Part shown: piece by piece, positions 1 through 13,342 of the stretch
How positions within the stretch are numbered: the first letter of the stretch is position 1
Layout: every line of letters starts with the position of its first letter
Source: Salvelinus alpinus
Lineage: Eukaryota; Chordata; Actinopteri; Salmoniformes; Salmonidae
Direction: 5' to 3'
Assembly (NCBI RefSeq): GCF_045679555.1
Contig: NC_092122.1
Location: 15,272,065-15,336,064, forward strand
Length of the DNA: 64,000 nucleotides
Translations under genes and position numbers: made by a program
Notes under the pieces: generated by a model
Told to the model about the DNA's origin: nothing
The model's input: only the letters and a program-made list of their open reading frames with translations
The model's database searches: none

Positions 1-37
1 TGGCATTCACTCAACCAGCTTCACCTGGAATGCTTTT

Positions 38-707
38 TCAACAGTCTTGAAGGAGTTCACACATATGCTGAGCACTTGTTGGCTGCTTTTCCTTCACTCT
101 GCGGTCCAACTCATCCCAAACCATCTCAATTGGGTTGAGGTCGGGTGATTGTGGAGGCCAGGTCATCTGATGCAGCACTCCATCACTCTCCTTCTTGGTA
201 AAAAAGCCCTTACACAGCCTGGAGTTGTGTTGGGTCATTGTCCTGTTGAAAAACAAATTATATTCCCACTAAGCAGCAGCTATGGGTGGCAGTTAGCCTA
301 GAGGTTAGAGCATTGGGCCAGTAACCAAACGGTTGCTGGATCAAATCCCAGAGCTGACAAGGTAAAAATCTGTTGTTCTGCCCCTGAACAAGGCAGTGAA
401 CCCATTGTTCCCCAGTATGCCATCATTGTAAGTAAGAATTTGTTCTTAACTGACTTGCCTATCATCTGTTCACCTACTCTGCTTCTCACAAAGACACAGC
501 GCTTGGAACCAAAAATCAGACCTATGGACAGATTTCTAATGTCCATTGCTCATGTTTCTTGGCCCAAGCAAGTCTCTTCTTCTTATTGGTGTACTTTAGT
601 AGTGGTTTCTTTGCAGCAATTCGACCACGAAGGCCTGATTCACGCAGTCTCCTCTGAACAGTTGATGTTGAGATGTCTCTGTTACTTGAACTCCGTGAAG
701 CATTCAT
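38..707 (-). pseudogene. Tc1 transposase remnant (two fragments)
   Basis: Two pieces of a Tc1-family DDE transposase. The N-terminal-side piece at 522-707 carries a helix-turn-helix-like stretch ([17 protein letters not shown]) followed by 'AAKKPLL' and '[13 protein letters not shown]', the usual linker into the catalytic domain. The C-terminal piece at 38-256 carries 'PPQSPDLNPIEMVWDELDRRV', cut here to its core 'SPDLNPIE', the hallmark around the third catalytic acidic residue. The central catalytic region is absent and replaced by a SINE, so no active enzyme can be made. Confidence 0.85.
286..460 (+). mobile_element. HpaI-type tRNA-derived SINE inserted in a Tc1 element
   Basis: A tRNA-like head with an A-box-like stretch 'tagcctagaggttagagc' near 294, a B-box-like 'ggttgctggatcaaatcc' near 330-348, and the body 'gacaaggtaaaaatctg', 'tgaacaaggcagtgaaccc', 'ttgttcttaactgacttgcc'. 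These match my memory of the salmonid HpaI SINE family. The usual 3' tail (about 'taaataaaggt') is missing: the SINE stops at 'gacttgcct' and runs straight into Tc1 sequence, so the insertion was accompanied or followed by deletion of both partners. Confidence 0.85.
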
Positions 708-1222
708 TTAGGCTTCAATTTCTGAGGCTGGTAATTCTAATAAACTTATTCTCTGCAGCAGAGGTAACTGGGTCTTCCTTTCCTGTGGCAGTCCTCATGA
801 GAGCCAGTTTCATCATAGAGCTTGATGGTTTTTGCGACTGCACTTGAAGAAACTTTCAAAGCTCTTGGAATTTCCCGTATTGACTGACTTTCATGTCTTA
901 AATTAATGATGGACTGTCATTTCGCTTTCCTTATTTGAGCTGTTCTTGCCATAATATGGGCTTCGTCTTTTACCAAATAGGGCTATCTTCTGTATACCAC
1001 CCCTACCTTGTCACAACACAACTGATGGCTCAAACGCATTAAGAAGGAAAGAAATTCCACAAATGAACGTTTAACAAGGCACACCTATTAATTGAAATGC
1101 ATTCCAGGTGACTACCTCATGAAGTTGGTTGAGAATGCAAAGATTGTGCAAAGCTGTCATCAAGGCAAAGAGTGGCTACTTTGAAGAATCTCAAATTTTA
1201 AATATATTTTGATTTGTTTAAC

Positions 1223-1467
1223 ACTTTTGTTAACTGTGTGTGTGTGTAGCTGTGTGTAGCTGTGTGCAGCTTTGTCTGTGTATGTCTGTGTATTCCTACA
1301 AATTTGACAGTTATCCTTTGGGAGTTTTGCGTGCACAGTATTTGCAAGCACTACCTGGGTAATTAATCGTGGGTAGAATGAGCAATCTATGAGTGCTCTA
1401 CAGTACTCTGCAAATGTTCTACTCTGCAATAGAGATATTACTTAGTCTGCTACAGTGCCAGCATGCT
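1223..1467. other. Non-coding stretch with short (GT)n
   Basis: Only a short imperfect GT/TGTGTAGC tract (about 1234-1285) stands out. No coding exon or named repeat is recognised. Confidence 0.5.
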
Positions 1468-1688
1468 ACAGCAGGAAAATAATCCTGTAGCAATAGGAAA
1501 TGTGAATTATTATGTGGATTATAATTAATGGACATTTTTGTAGGGGTTGATACATTTTTCGTAAGTAAAAATCTAAAGTGGAAATTACAAACATCCGAAG
1601 GCTTTTAATAAACTACAAGTTTTACATTTCCTGCATTGCAGTTAAGTTCTCCTGCAACAGGGTGATCAAATTAAGATCCTACATCTGT
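1468..1688. mobile_element. Non-autonomous DNA element, terminus ttaagatcctacatctgt
   Basis: An AT-rich non-coding block that ends at 1671-1688 in 'ttaagatcctacatctgt'. This is the perfect reverse complement of the left terminus of the element at 21487-21745, so both belong to one family. The opposite terminus is not preserved here: the copy begins near 'caggaaaataatcctgtagc' (about 1471). The sequence is one I remember as common in salmonid genomes. Confidence 0.6.
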
Positions 1689-2611
1689 ATCATCCGTCCC
1701 CAAGGGAGCGTCATTAAATAGCTAGGCTACCCACCACTGCACAAGGGATCAGAGACAAATCCCCCAGCAGGGGAAAGTGATAATCTCAAGGAGCATAAGC
1801 TTCTCCCAAGAAGAGAAAATACTGTCTCTCACTTTCTCTCTCCCTTCTCTCTCTCTGATACAACTCAGCTAACCCTGATCTTTGTGAGTGAAGCTTACTT
1901 ATTTAAAGCAGGTGGGTTTATGCCAAATGTAGAACTTAATTGTAGGTCACTTGTAGAAGTAGCTATCATATACTGTAGTATTGTGTAAAAATAAATTGAC
2001 ACAACTGACTTGCAATTTTGAAGTTTGTCTTACTGCAGCTAGGCAAAACCTTTTCGCTATGGTCAAGTGTTGACATATGTGCTCAAATAAAGCTATAAAA
2101 GAGCATTGGCAAGAACATCAAATGTCAGTGTTTGTCCTACATTCATTTAGCAGCGGTGCACCAAATGTCTGCCGAGACGCTTTTAAGATCAGAGTGGCAC
2201 GTTAAAACGTCAGATCGTCCGAGAAACCTCCAAGGTAACTAGCTAGCTAGGTTGTAATCCTGGAAGTGTGTCCACCCCTATTCATAGATTTATAGATGTA
2301 TGCCCTAGGAAGACCCCCCCCCCCACCCCCCCCCCACCTCTGCCACCGCTGGTGAAAGAAATCCTAGGGGAAACACTGAATGTGTAGATATTGGCTGGTG
2401 GTGGTGTAGGATTTAAGATGGCAGCAGTAGACATGTCAAGTGACAGACAGAAGTCTTTCCACGGTTCATTAAGAATTGATTACCCTGGTTCCATAGAGGT
2501 CATTAGTGCTGCTACAGAGAAGGAGCAGACCCTGAGGTCCTGATTGCAGCTCTGGCCCTGTCAAGCTCATCCTCCCCAGCGCTTAGAGATCTACATACCA
2601 ACAACTTCATC
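1689..2611. other. Non-coding, with a C-homopolymer tract
   Basis: No exon or recognisable element. A C-rich tract at 2314-2339 (12 C, A, 10 C, then a short tail) is the only notable feature and could form G-quadruplex DNA on the - strand. Confidence 0.5.
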
Positions 2612-2619
2612 TTCTACAG

Positions 2620-2814
2620 CAGGGATTCTTAAACCTTTTCAGCGCGAGACCCAAGTGAGAAATTGACGATTCTCCCGTGACCCAAATCGTCATCCAACGA
2701 CTCAAATTAAGAATAAAATAGTGCGTGATGATAGATGTACTCTCATAACTGCGACCCACCTGTCACATGCCCAGGACCCACTTTGGGTCCCGACCCATAG
2801 TTTAAGAAATCCTG
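2620..2814. mobile_element. hAT-like MITE
   Basis: A 195-bp element with terminal inverted repeats 'cagggattcttaaac' (2620-2634) and 'gtttaagaaatcctg' (2800-2814). Flanks are 'ttctacag' on the left and 'ttctacga' on the right, an imperfect 8-bp target duplication (6 of 8). CAG-starting termini plus 8-bp duplications are typical of hAT elements. It has no coding capacity. Confidence 0.7.
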
Positions 2815-2822
2815 TTCTACGA

Positions 2823-3669
2823 GCAGGAGATTCCCTAACGCAGTCAGACAGCAGACAATCTGAAACAAGATAACCGCAGAACGTCAAATAACCATGGAAA
2901 CGCTCTGCTGCAAACACCAACCGCTAAAGATAAGACTAGAAATCAGGGCATTTACTTTCAGAATTGTGTACTTAATGTTTACATGTATGTGTAAGACATG
3001 ACTTTAACTTCGGTGTATCTAACAAGGTTTTCTCTATAGAGCCACAATTGAGTGACTTTCTCTGGGCTGAATTTCCCCCAGGTCTGTGAACCTTAGCAGA
3101 AAGAGCATTCACAATTGTGTTCTCACTGTCAGAATTGTTTATCCATAAAAAAAAAGCAGAATGCCGAAATGCAAAGTACATGACCTTGTAGAATGTGTTG
3201 AATCATCTTGAATCCCTTTCGGTCTTTTAGAAATGCGTGAGCCATATCAATAACACTGCGTAACTCTGGTTTGTGAATAAATTATAGTTGCGTCAAATAT
3301 GAATGAAAGGCGTTTGGTATTTCAAGTTGCCCTGTGGGAGCAGTTTTAGATGAAATGCAATCATGAGTCGTGCAAATACATTCATATCTGCTGTAAGCAG
3401 GGGATAGCAGGTAGAAAATAAACTCAGTTGCTCTTTTGAATCACATGAACTCAAACACAATGCTGCAGCCCATTCCAGCAAGCAGCATCTCACTGCTCAA
3501 CCACAGGTGAGAAGGTCTATAGAGACCTCTCTTCTCTCTCCCTGTCAGCTGTCTTGTAAAAAACCCAGTCCTGAGCATTTCCCTTCCTGACTTCATAATT
3601 AAGAAATAATCACAGTTTAGAGTTGTTTAATTATGACTAGAGGAAAAAGGGTAACAATTAACTACAGAT
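2823..3669. other. Non-coding stretch, nothing recognised
   Basis: Open frames here are short and unlike any protein I know. No inverted or tandem repeat stands out. Probably lhfpl3 intron sequence. Confidence 0.4.
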
Positions 3670-4786
3670 AAAGACATGATGGCGCCGGAGGAGATGGCTC
3701 CCGTTTTACGGGCGTGTGTGTGCTTTTTCTCATTATTTGTATCTTATTTTCTACATAATGTTTCTGCCATCGTCTCTTATGACCGAAAAGAGCTTCTGGA
3801 TATCAGGACAGTGATTACTCACCTCGTACTGGACGAAGATTTCATTTTTCCACGAGTCGGACGCAAAGGATTTACTTCAGACACCTGACAAGGCCCACAT
3901 CCCCATCATTCGCATGAGGAAGAGACTGAGATATCGGGGACGTAGGTCGGGGTGCCTTGTAAGGATCCGTCGGTGAGTGAGGAATCCCCCTCTACAATCA
4001 GTCCTATTTGCCAACGTGCAATCATTGGATAACAAAATGGATGAGCTCCGATCAAGACTATCCTACTAACGGGACATTAAAAACTGTAATATCTTATGTT
4101 TCACCGAGTCGTAGCTGAACAACGACATGGATAACATACAGCTGGCTGGGTTTTCGTTCCATCTAATATTAATCTAATATTAAGGAAGTCTCGAGGTTTT
4201 GCTCGCCTGAGGTAGAGTATCTCATGATAAGCTGTAGACCACACTATTTACCAAGAGAGTTTTAATCTATATTTTTCGTAGCTGTCTATTTACCACCACA
4301 AACCGATGCTGACACTAAGACGGCACTCAGCGAGCTGTATAAGGCCATAAGCAAACAATAAAATGCTCATCCAGAGGCAGAGCTCCTAGTGGCCGTGGAC
4401 TTTATTGCAGGGAAACTTAAATCCGTTTTACCTCATTTCTACCAGCATGTTAAATGTGCAACCAGAGGAAAAAAAACTCTAGACCACCTTTACTCCACAC
4501 ACAGAGACGTGTACAAAGCTCTCCCTCTCCCTCCATTTGGCAAATCTGACCATAACTATCCTCCGGATTCCTGCTTACAAGCTAAAACTAAAGCAGGAAA
4601 CAGCAGTGACTCGCTCAATAAGGAAGTGGTCAGATGACGCAGATGCTAAACTACATGACTGTCTTGCTAGCACAGACTGGAATATGTTCTGGGATTCTTC
4701 CGATGGCATTGAGGAGTACACCACATCAGTCACTGGCTTCATCATTAAGTGCATCGATGACGTTGTCCCCACAGTGACCGTACATA

Positions 4787-5589
4787 CAGTTGAAGTCATA
4801 AGTTTACCAACACTTAGGTTGGAGTCATTAAAACGCATTTTTCAACCACTCCACAAATTTCTTGTTAACAAGTTAGTTGGGACATCTACTTTGTGCATGA
4901 CACAAGTAATTTTTCCAACAACTGTTTACAGACAGATTATTTCATTTATAATCCACTGTGTCACACATGTGGATGTATTTCAAGGTCTACCTTCAAACTC
5001 TTGTGCACTTCACAAAGTAGATGGCATCATGAGGAAGGGAAATTATGTGGATATATTGAAGCAACATCTCAAGACATCAGTCAGGAAGTTAAAGCTTGGT
5101 CGCAAATGGGTCTTCCAAATGGACAATGACCCCAAGCATACTTTCAAAGTTGTAGTGAAATGGCTTAAGGACAACAAAGTCAAGGTATTGGAGTGGCCAT
5201 CACAAAGTCCTGACCTCAATCCTATAGAAAATGTGTGGGCAGAACTGAAAAAGCGTTTGCGAGCAAAATTCACCCAACTTATTGTGGGAAGCTTGTGGAA
5301 GGCTACCCGAAACGTTTCACCCAAGTTAAACAATTTAAAGGCAATGCTGCCAAATACTAATTGAGTGTATGTAAACTTCTGACCCACTGGGAATGGAATG
5401 AAAGAAATGAAAGCTGAAATAAATCATTCTCTCTACTATTATTCTGACATTTCACATTCTTAAAATAAAGTGGTGATCCTAACTGATCTAAGACAGGGAT
5501 TTTTTTACCAGGATTAAATGTCAGGAATTGTGAAAAACTGAGTTTAAATGTATTTGGCTAAGGTGTATGTAAACTTACGACTTCAACTG
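4787..5589 (+). mobile_element. Sleeping-Beauty-like Tc1 element nested in the LINE
   Basis: An 803-bp element bounded by TA dinucleotides (4785-4786 and 5590-5591), with outer termini 'cagttgaagtcataagttt' and 'aacttacgacttcaactg'. The LINE sequence resumes right after it ('catacaccaaccagaagcc'). Transposase C-terminal coding is on the + strand: residues like 'MDNDPKHT', '[21 protein letters not shown]' (here split) are readable at about 4978-5361. The 5' half of the transposase gene, including the DNA-binding domain, is deleted, so it can only be a mobilisable or dead copy. Confidence 0.88.
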
Positions 5590-5772
5590 TACATACACCA
5601 ACCAGAAGCCATGGATTACAGGCAACATCGACACTGAGCTAAAGTGTAGAGCTGCTACTTTCAAGGAGCGGTACTTTAACCTGGACGCTTATAAGGAATC
5701 TTATAAGGAATAAGTTATGCCCTCCGACGAACCATTAAACAGGCAAAGCGTCAATACAGGATTAAGATTGAA

Positions 5773-6770
5773 TTGTACTACACCGGCTTCGACACTCGTC
5801 GGATGTGGCAGGGTTTGAAAACTATTACAGACTACAAAGGGAACCGCGAGCTGCCCAGTGACACGAGCCAACCAGATGAGCGAAATAACTTCTGTGCTCC
5901 CTTCGAGGCAAGCAACACTGAAGCATGCATGAGAGCATCAGCTGTTCCGGATGACTGTGTGATCACACTCTCCGTAGCCGATGTGAGTAAACAGGTCAAC
6001 ATTCACAAGGCCGCAGGGCCAGACGGATTACCAGGACGTGTACTCCGAGCATGCCAACTGGCAAGAGTCTTCACTGACATTTTCAACCTCTCCCTGACCG
6101 AGTCTGTAATACCAACATGTTTCAAGCAGACCACCGTAGTCGCTGTGCCCAAGAACACCAAGATAACCTGCCTAAATGACTACCGACCCGTAGCACTCAC
6201 GTCTGTAGCTCACGTCTGTAGCCATGAAGTGCTTTGAAAGGCTGGTCATGGCTCACATCAACACCATCAACACCATTATCCCAGAAACCCTAGACCCACT
6301 CCAATTTGCATACAGAAAAAGGAGGACCGAGCATGCTCCCATTCTCATCGACGGGGCTGTAGTGGAGCAGGTTGAGAGCTTCAAGTTCCTTGGTGTCCAC
6401 ATCACCAACAAACTATCATGGTCCAAACACACCAAGACAGTCGTGAAGAGGGCACGACAACTGCTATTCCCCCTCAGGAGACTGAAAATATTTGACATGG
6501 GTCCTACAGCTGCACCCTCGAGAGAATTCTGACTGGTTGCATCACCGCCTGGTATGGGTAGTGCGTACGGCCCAGTACATCGCTGGGGCCAAGCTTCCTG
6601 CCATCCAGGACCTCTATACCAGGCGGTGTCAGAGGAAGGCCCAAAAAATTGCCAAAGACTACAGCCACCCAAGTCATAGACTGTTCTCTCTGCTACCGCA
6701 TGGCAAGCGATACCGGAGCACCAAGTCTTGGTCCAAAAGTCTTCTTAACAGCTTATACCCCAAGCCATAA
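5773..6770 (+). pseudogene. LINE reverse transcriptase remnant, catalytic core deleted
   Basis: The frame at 5773-6237 carries '[17 protein letters not shown]' and '[12 protein letters not shown]', the conserved N-terminal blocks of a non-LTR reverse transcriptase. It is thrown out of frame by a 13-bp repeat of 'ctcacgtctgtag' near 6197-6223. The frame at 6224-6532 begins with 'KCFERLVMAHI', reaches 'DPLQFAY' and then jumps directly to 'KRRTEHAPILIDGAVVEQVE', which normally lies far downstream. The palm region with the F/YADD catalytic box is therefore missing. The remaining C-terminal piece continues to 6770. Confidence 0.8.
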
Positions 6771-7128
6771 GACTCCTGAACAGCTACTCAAATGGCTACC
6801 CGGACTATTTGCATTGTCCCCCCCACCCCCATTTTTACTCTGCTGCTACTCTCTGTTTATTATCTATGCACTTTCCCTCTACCTATGAGTACACATTACC
6901 TTGACTAACCCCCTGTATATAGCTTCACTACTGTTATTTTATTGTTGCTCCTTAATTATTTGTTATTTTATTTATTTTTTACTTTAGTATATTTTAGTAA
7001 ATACTTTCTTAATACTTTTTTTTCTTAAAACTACATTGTTGGTTAAGTGCTTGTAAGTTAACATTTCACTGTAAGGTTGTAGCTGTTGTATTCGGCTCAT
7101 GTGACAAATAAAATGGGATTTGATTTGA

Positions 7129-8500
7129 GGGTGTTCTGATTGAAATTGAGATCATTATTGTTAAACTCAGACCTTGGCCTACATGTGCCAACAAACAAAC
7201 CACAAGACACACATGAAAACAGGTGTGAACAAGATCTGTTTCTTATGCTGGATATTCCTGAGGAGGCTTCAACACCCTAAAATGAGGGCTATGAAGCTCT
7301 CCATTAACATTGACTTGTATTGGCCATGTTGATAAACTATGACAAGCACATCTAGCATACAGCATGGTGAACTCTTCTCACCACCAAACATTCTGCTCTC
7401 AACCTTTTATTCCATGAGACCAGCTGTTAGATAAAATCGCTGTTTGATCCATCAGTCCAGACAGTGTTGTTGTAGTCTAAGTAGTGATAGGCTATAGATG
7501 TATTGACCCCCATGTCTCCTCCAGTCTCTATGTCCCAGCCAGCGTTCAGAGGAGTTGGCTTTATAGATTTCCAAACTGTGTTTATCTCCTGGATCACCAG
7601 AGCCAAGCAAAGGAGACAGGGGTTTGATTTATCCCCCTCTTCTGGAGAGAGGAAGGGAAGAAGGAGGGAGGGAGGGACAGGGGCATGGTGAACCATTAAA
7701 AAAGCAGCGAGACAGCAGCAGCAGCAGCATGTGTGATGTTGGTGTGTCAGAGTTTGCTTTGTTAAGAGACTGTCGCGCAGTTCCTGTTTCTGTCATGATC
7801 AGTCTCTCCAACCGGCTGGTTATGACACCTGGCTGTCATTTTTGGGTTCTGTTGTTGGGGGATTTTATGGTGAATGAATGAGATGCAGCGAGGGTAAGCC
7901 TACTTGGCCCAGTTACTCAGGTCTAGAAAACAACACCACTACCTGTAAACTGCTCATCTTCAAGAGACTGTGTGCTTGATATCTGACTGTGTGGGCAGTG
8001 GTGACTCGTCTCGAACTGGCCAAAGTTTTCAGAGACCTTTTAACTTTTTTATTCATTACTTCTCAGTCCTCGCCTGCGGCATCCATTTTAAGTTTCCACA
8101 CCAATCAAAGGAGGACATAGGGCCAATCCTTTGATGCGCTGGACCTGGGAAGCCATCCGCTGTGTTGGAGAGCGTACGTCTCATCCTACTCATCCGGTCT
8201 CTCTCTTCCTACCCTGCTCCTCCTGGCCCATGGCTAATCAATCAGTCATTGTTTCGACCACCTCTTTCAACTGTAAACTGAAACCCAAGCCCTGAGGGCA
8301 ATCTCATTCTCCATGTTCTCCTCACATGGCTGCCTCATCATCTCCCAGGACTTTGACGCCCTTCATTTTAATCTGCTCATCAATCAATTCATCATAATGG
8401 ATTGGGTTTTCCTGGGCTTGGCTGGCATATTGTCGTGCCTCCAGCATGTATTACCCTAGCTAGCACCAAGTCTCTCCCCGTCTGGGAGAAGCAGCCTGTG
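7129..8500. other. Non-coding stretch between two LINEs
   Basis: No exon, RNA gene or clear repeat recognised. Low-complexity AGGGAGGG around 7645-7680 and a short CAG run near 7713-7731 are the only features. Likely lhfpl3 intron. Confidence 0.4.
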
Positions 8501-10945
<2,445 letters not shown>

Positions 10946-11177
10946 TTTTAGAGGATGTAGGTGGTCAGGTGACCCCAGAGTTGAAGGGGACATGACAGCC
11001 TATTGGTGGCCAGCCACAGAGACCGGGACCTGGCATAGGGGTCTAATAAACGACCAGCGGGGATGTTTTTCCTGGAGCACCCTGTCATTGTTAAGCACTA
11101 ACACCTCTTGGGGAATTGCCCCCGAACAGTAATTACTGCGAAGGAAGGCAAATGCAGTCATATGAATGGGAAACTAG

Positions 11178-11434
11178 CCACTGGGCAAAAACTGGTTGAA
11201 TCAACTTTGTTCCAATGTAATTTCAATTAATAAAAAGCATTGGGGTGACGTTAAATCAATGTGGAAAACTGATTGGATTTGCAAAAAGTAATTAACATAA
11301 GGGCATTGTGTTTTTTTCTCCCAACTTTTAACCTAAATCCAATGACATTGTGACATTTTTAATTTCACGTTAAATTTACGTTAGTTGACAACTCAACCAA
11401 AACTAGACGTTGAACTGACCGCTGTGTCCAGTGG
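11178..11434. mobile_element. Short MITE with 8-bp target duplication
   Basis: A 257-bp non-coding element starting 'ccactgggcaaaaactggtt' and ending 'gctgtgtccagtgg'. The flanks 'gaaactag' (11170-11177) and 'gaaattag' (11435-11442) match at 7 of 8 positions, consistent with an 8-bp duplication. Internally it has inverted segments around 'tggttgaatcaac' and 'gacgttgaac'. I remember closely related sequences as frequent in salmonids. Confidence 0.65.
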
Positions 11435-11442
11435 GAAATTAG

Positions 11443-12186
11443 CACCAATTGTATGTGATACAGTGTATATTTAAAGGGATCTGGATCTCTTTAAGCCAAG
11501 ACATTTTTATTAATTGGTGCAATATCTAAAGGACTGGTAGTACCGAGCTGAGCTGGTTTTGAGGAACAATGTTCCCGCTGTGAAAGAAACGGCTAATGAT
11601 GTTGACGGAGTGTTTCTTTCAAAGCGAGCCCTGCCAAGACTGTGGGCAAAAAAACTTGTACAAATGAGGTCTGTGTTGTGAGGACATCAAACGGCTACGG
11701 CACTCGCCGAGCAGCACAACAGCAGAGGTAGTTATCTGATAAACTTAGCGCAGTATATTGGTCTCCGGGAACGTGTGGTTGATACTCCAGGGAGTCTGGG
11801 TTCAAACAACATACTTCTCTTTAATGAGATACTTTAATGAGATCGTCTATGTTATAGCTTGTGGTTTAGCATTGTAGTTAAGTTATTTTTGTGTTGCGGT
11901 GTTGATCTAGCTGTAACCCAGTTTGTTTACACAGACCTATTTATGAGGGTTACGGCTCGGGGGATGCGTGGCTGAGAGAGAGATGCACTGTTTCACCGTT
12001 GTTCGCTGCCAGCTCTGCAGTCAATATTCTTTGGCTCGCTCACTCCCCTGGGTTGCCATGGATACGACACACTACACGCTCGCTTCCTGCCTCTCCCTCT
12101 CTTGTTGCTGTGAGATGGGCAGGAACTCTCGGACACGGCGGGCGGAGACTGGTGTAGTGGTCAAAGAGGTTCCTGCTGGGAAGGCA
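11443..12186. other. Non-coding stretch, nothing recognised
   Basis: Open frames are short and without known domains. No repeat structure stands out. Confidence 0.4.
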
Positions 12187-13342
12187 CCGCTGGAGAGTTA
12201 AAAGGTGTGTTTCCATGGCAACCAGCCGGATATGGAACCGTCTGCCCTTTAAGCCGTTCCCTGCTGCCCTCGCCCCATGGGCACTGGTTGGCATCAAAGC
12301 CTTCCCTCTGATACAGTTCTGCCATGCATCACTGCTCACCAAGCACCTGCTGATCACTCTTGTTGATCATCATGACATACGATCAGAGTGGGCAGAGAGA
12401 GACACAATGAGTCTGGCCCCCCTACACCGACAAAGAAACCACTGACAGTCCATCATTTAGCTTGGAAACTAGATTCAACCACTCACATCTCTCACTCTGT
12501 AGACATTTTCAGCTTTATAAACAAATTTAAATTCCACAATTATTTCAGTATTCCACTGTCTCTCTGTGACATTCTGCTTCCAGATTCTCACTATTCTCAC
12601 TATCCCTTTCAACATTCTCTTCCCACTTCAGATGAATTTTATTTTCATGATTACAGCACAACAGAGACGGTTGCATAAAGTGACAGTGCAAGATCACTCC
12701 CTCTATCCCATCCTCTCTGTCCATCATTAGTCAGCTTGGTACTTCCAAACTGATCTCCAAGCAGCCGCTGGAGAGTTAAAAGGTGTGTTTCCATGGCAAC
12801 CAGCCGGATATGGACCCGTCTGCCCTTTAAGCCGTTCCCTGCTGCCCTCGCCCCATGGGCACTGGTTGGCATCAAAGCCTTCCCTCTGATACAGTTCTGC
12901 CATGCATCACTGCTCACCAAGCACCTGCTGATCACTCTTGTTGATCATCATGACATACGATCAGAGTGGGCAGAGAGAGACACAATGAGTCTGGCCCCCC
13001 TACACCGACAAAGAAACCACTGACAGTCCATCATTTAGCTTGGAAACTAGATTCAACCACTCACATCTCTCACTCTGTAGACATTTTCAGCTTTATAAAC
13101 AAATTTAAATTCCACAATTATTTCAGTATTCCACTGTCTCTCTGTGACACTCTGCTTCCAGATTCTCACTATTCTCACTATCCCTTTCAACATTCTCTTC
13201 CCACTTCAGATGAATTTTATTTTCATGATTACAGCACAACAGAGACGGTTGCATAAAGTGACAGTGCAAGATCACTCCCTCTATCCCATCCTCTCTGTCC
13301 ATCATTAGTCAGCTTGGTACTTCCAAACTGATCTCCAAGCAG
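12187..13342. repeat. 578-bp direct tandem duplication (two copies)
   Basis: Copy 1 is 12187-12764 and copy 2 is 12765-13342, both starting 'ccgctggagagttaaaagg' and ending 'ctgatctccaagcag'. I see only about two substitutions between them (for example the base before 'ccgtctgcc' and 'gacattctg' versus 'gacactctg'). The same open frames therefore appear twice with identical spacing of 578. They show no protein family and are probably not coding. The near identity points to a very recent duplication or an assembly artefact. Confidence 0.95.

Larger units (their letters stand above)
1..1222 (-). mobile_element. Tc1/mariner transposon remnant, split by a SINE
   Basis: A salmonid Tc1-like element read on the - strand; its left part is cut by the window edge. 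The right portion (461-1222) ends in the family's terminal stretch around 'gaatctcaaat' and 'gatttgtttaacac'. Residues of transposase are readable on the - strand at 38-256 and 522-707. The middle of the element is missing and a tRNA-derived SINE occupies that place (286-460). Family assignment is from memory of the salmonid Tc1 consensus; the split structure is seen directly. Non-functional. Confidence 0.85.
3670..7128 (+). mobile_element. Non-LTR retrotransposon (jockey/L2-like LINE), degenerate, with nested Tc1
   Basis: The element begins near 'atggcgccggaggagatgg' (3679) and ends with 'gtgacaaataaaatgggat' (7101-7119) and a short 'ttgattt' tail, the 3' end I remember for this abundant salmonid LINE. 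Recognisable protein pieces are endonuclease (near 4389-4575, with 'LDHLYST' and 'FGKSDHN') and reverse transcriptase N-terminal motifs (near 5986-6237). C-terminal motifs follow (6224-6770, with 'CQRKAQKI' and 'PSHRLFSLLPHG'). A separate Tc1 element interrupts it at 4787-5589. Frameshifts, stops and an internal deletion make it dead. Confidence 0.85.

Noticed and set aside
286..350. Possible functional tRNA gene in the tRNA-like head
   Set aside because: It has A and B box similarity only and continues into the SINE body; no cloverleaf with intact acceptor stem was seen.
440..847. 135-codon + strand frame
   Set aside because: Antisense of the Tc1 transposase remnant combined with the end of the SINE.
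12215..13256. Repeated 76-96-codon frames in the 578-bp duplication
   Set aside because: Duplicated because the DNA is duplicated; no domain, no splice context, and both strands are open equally.
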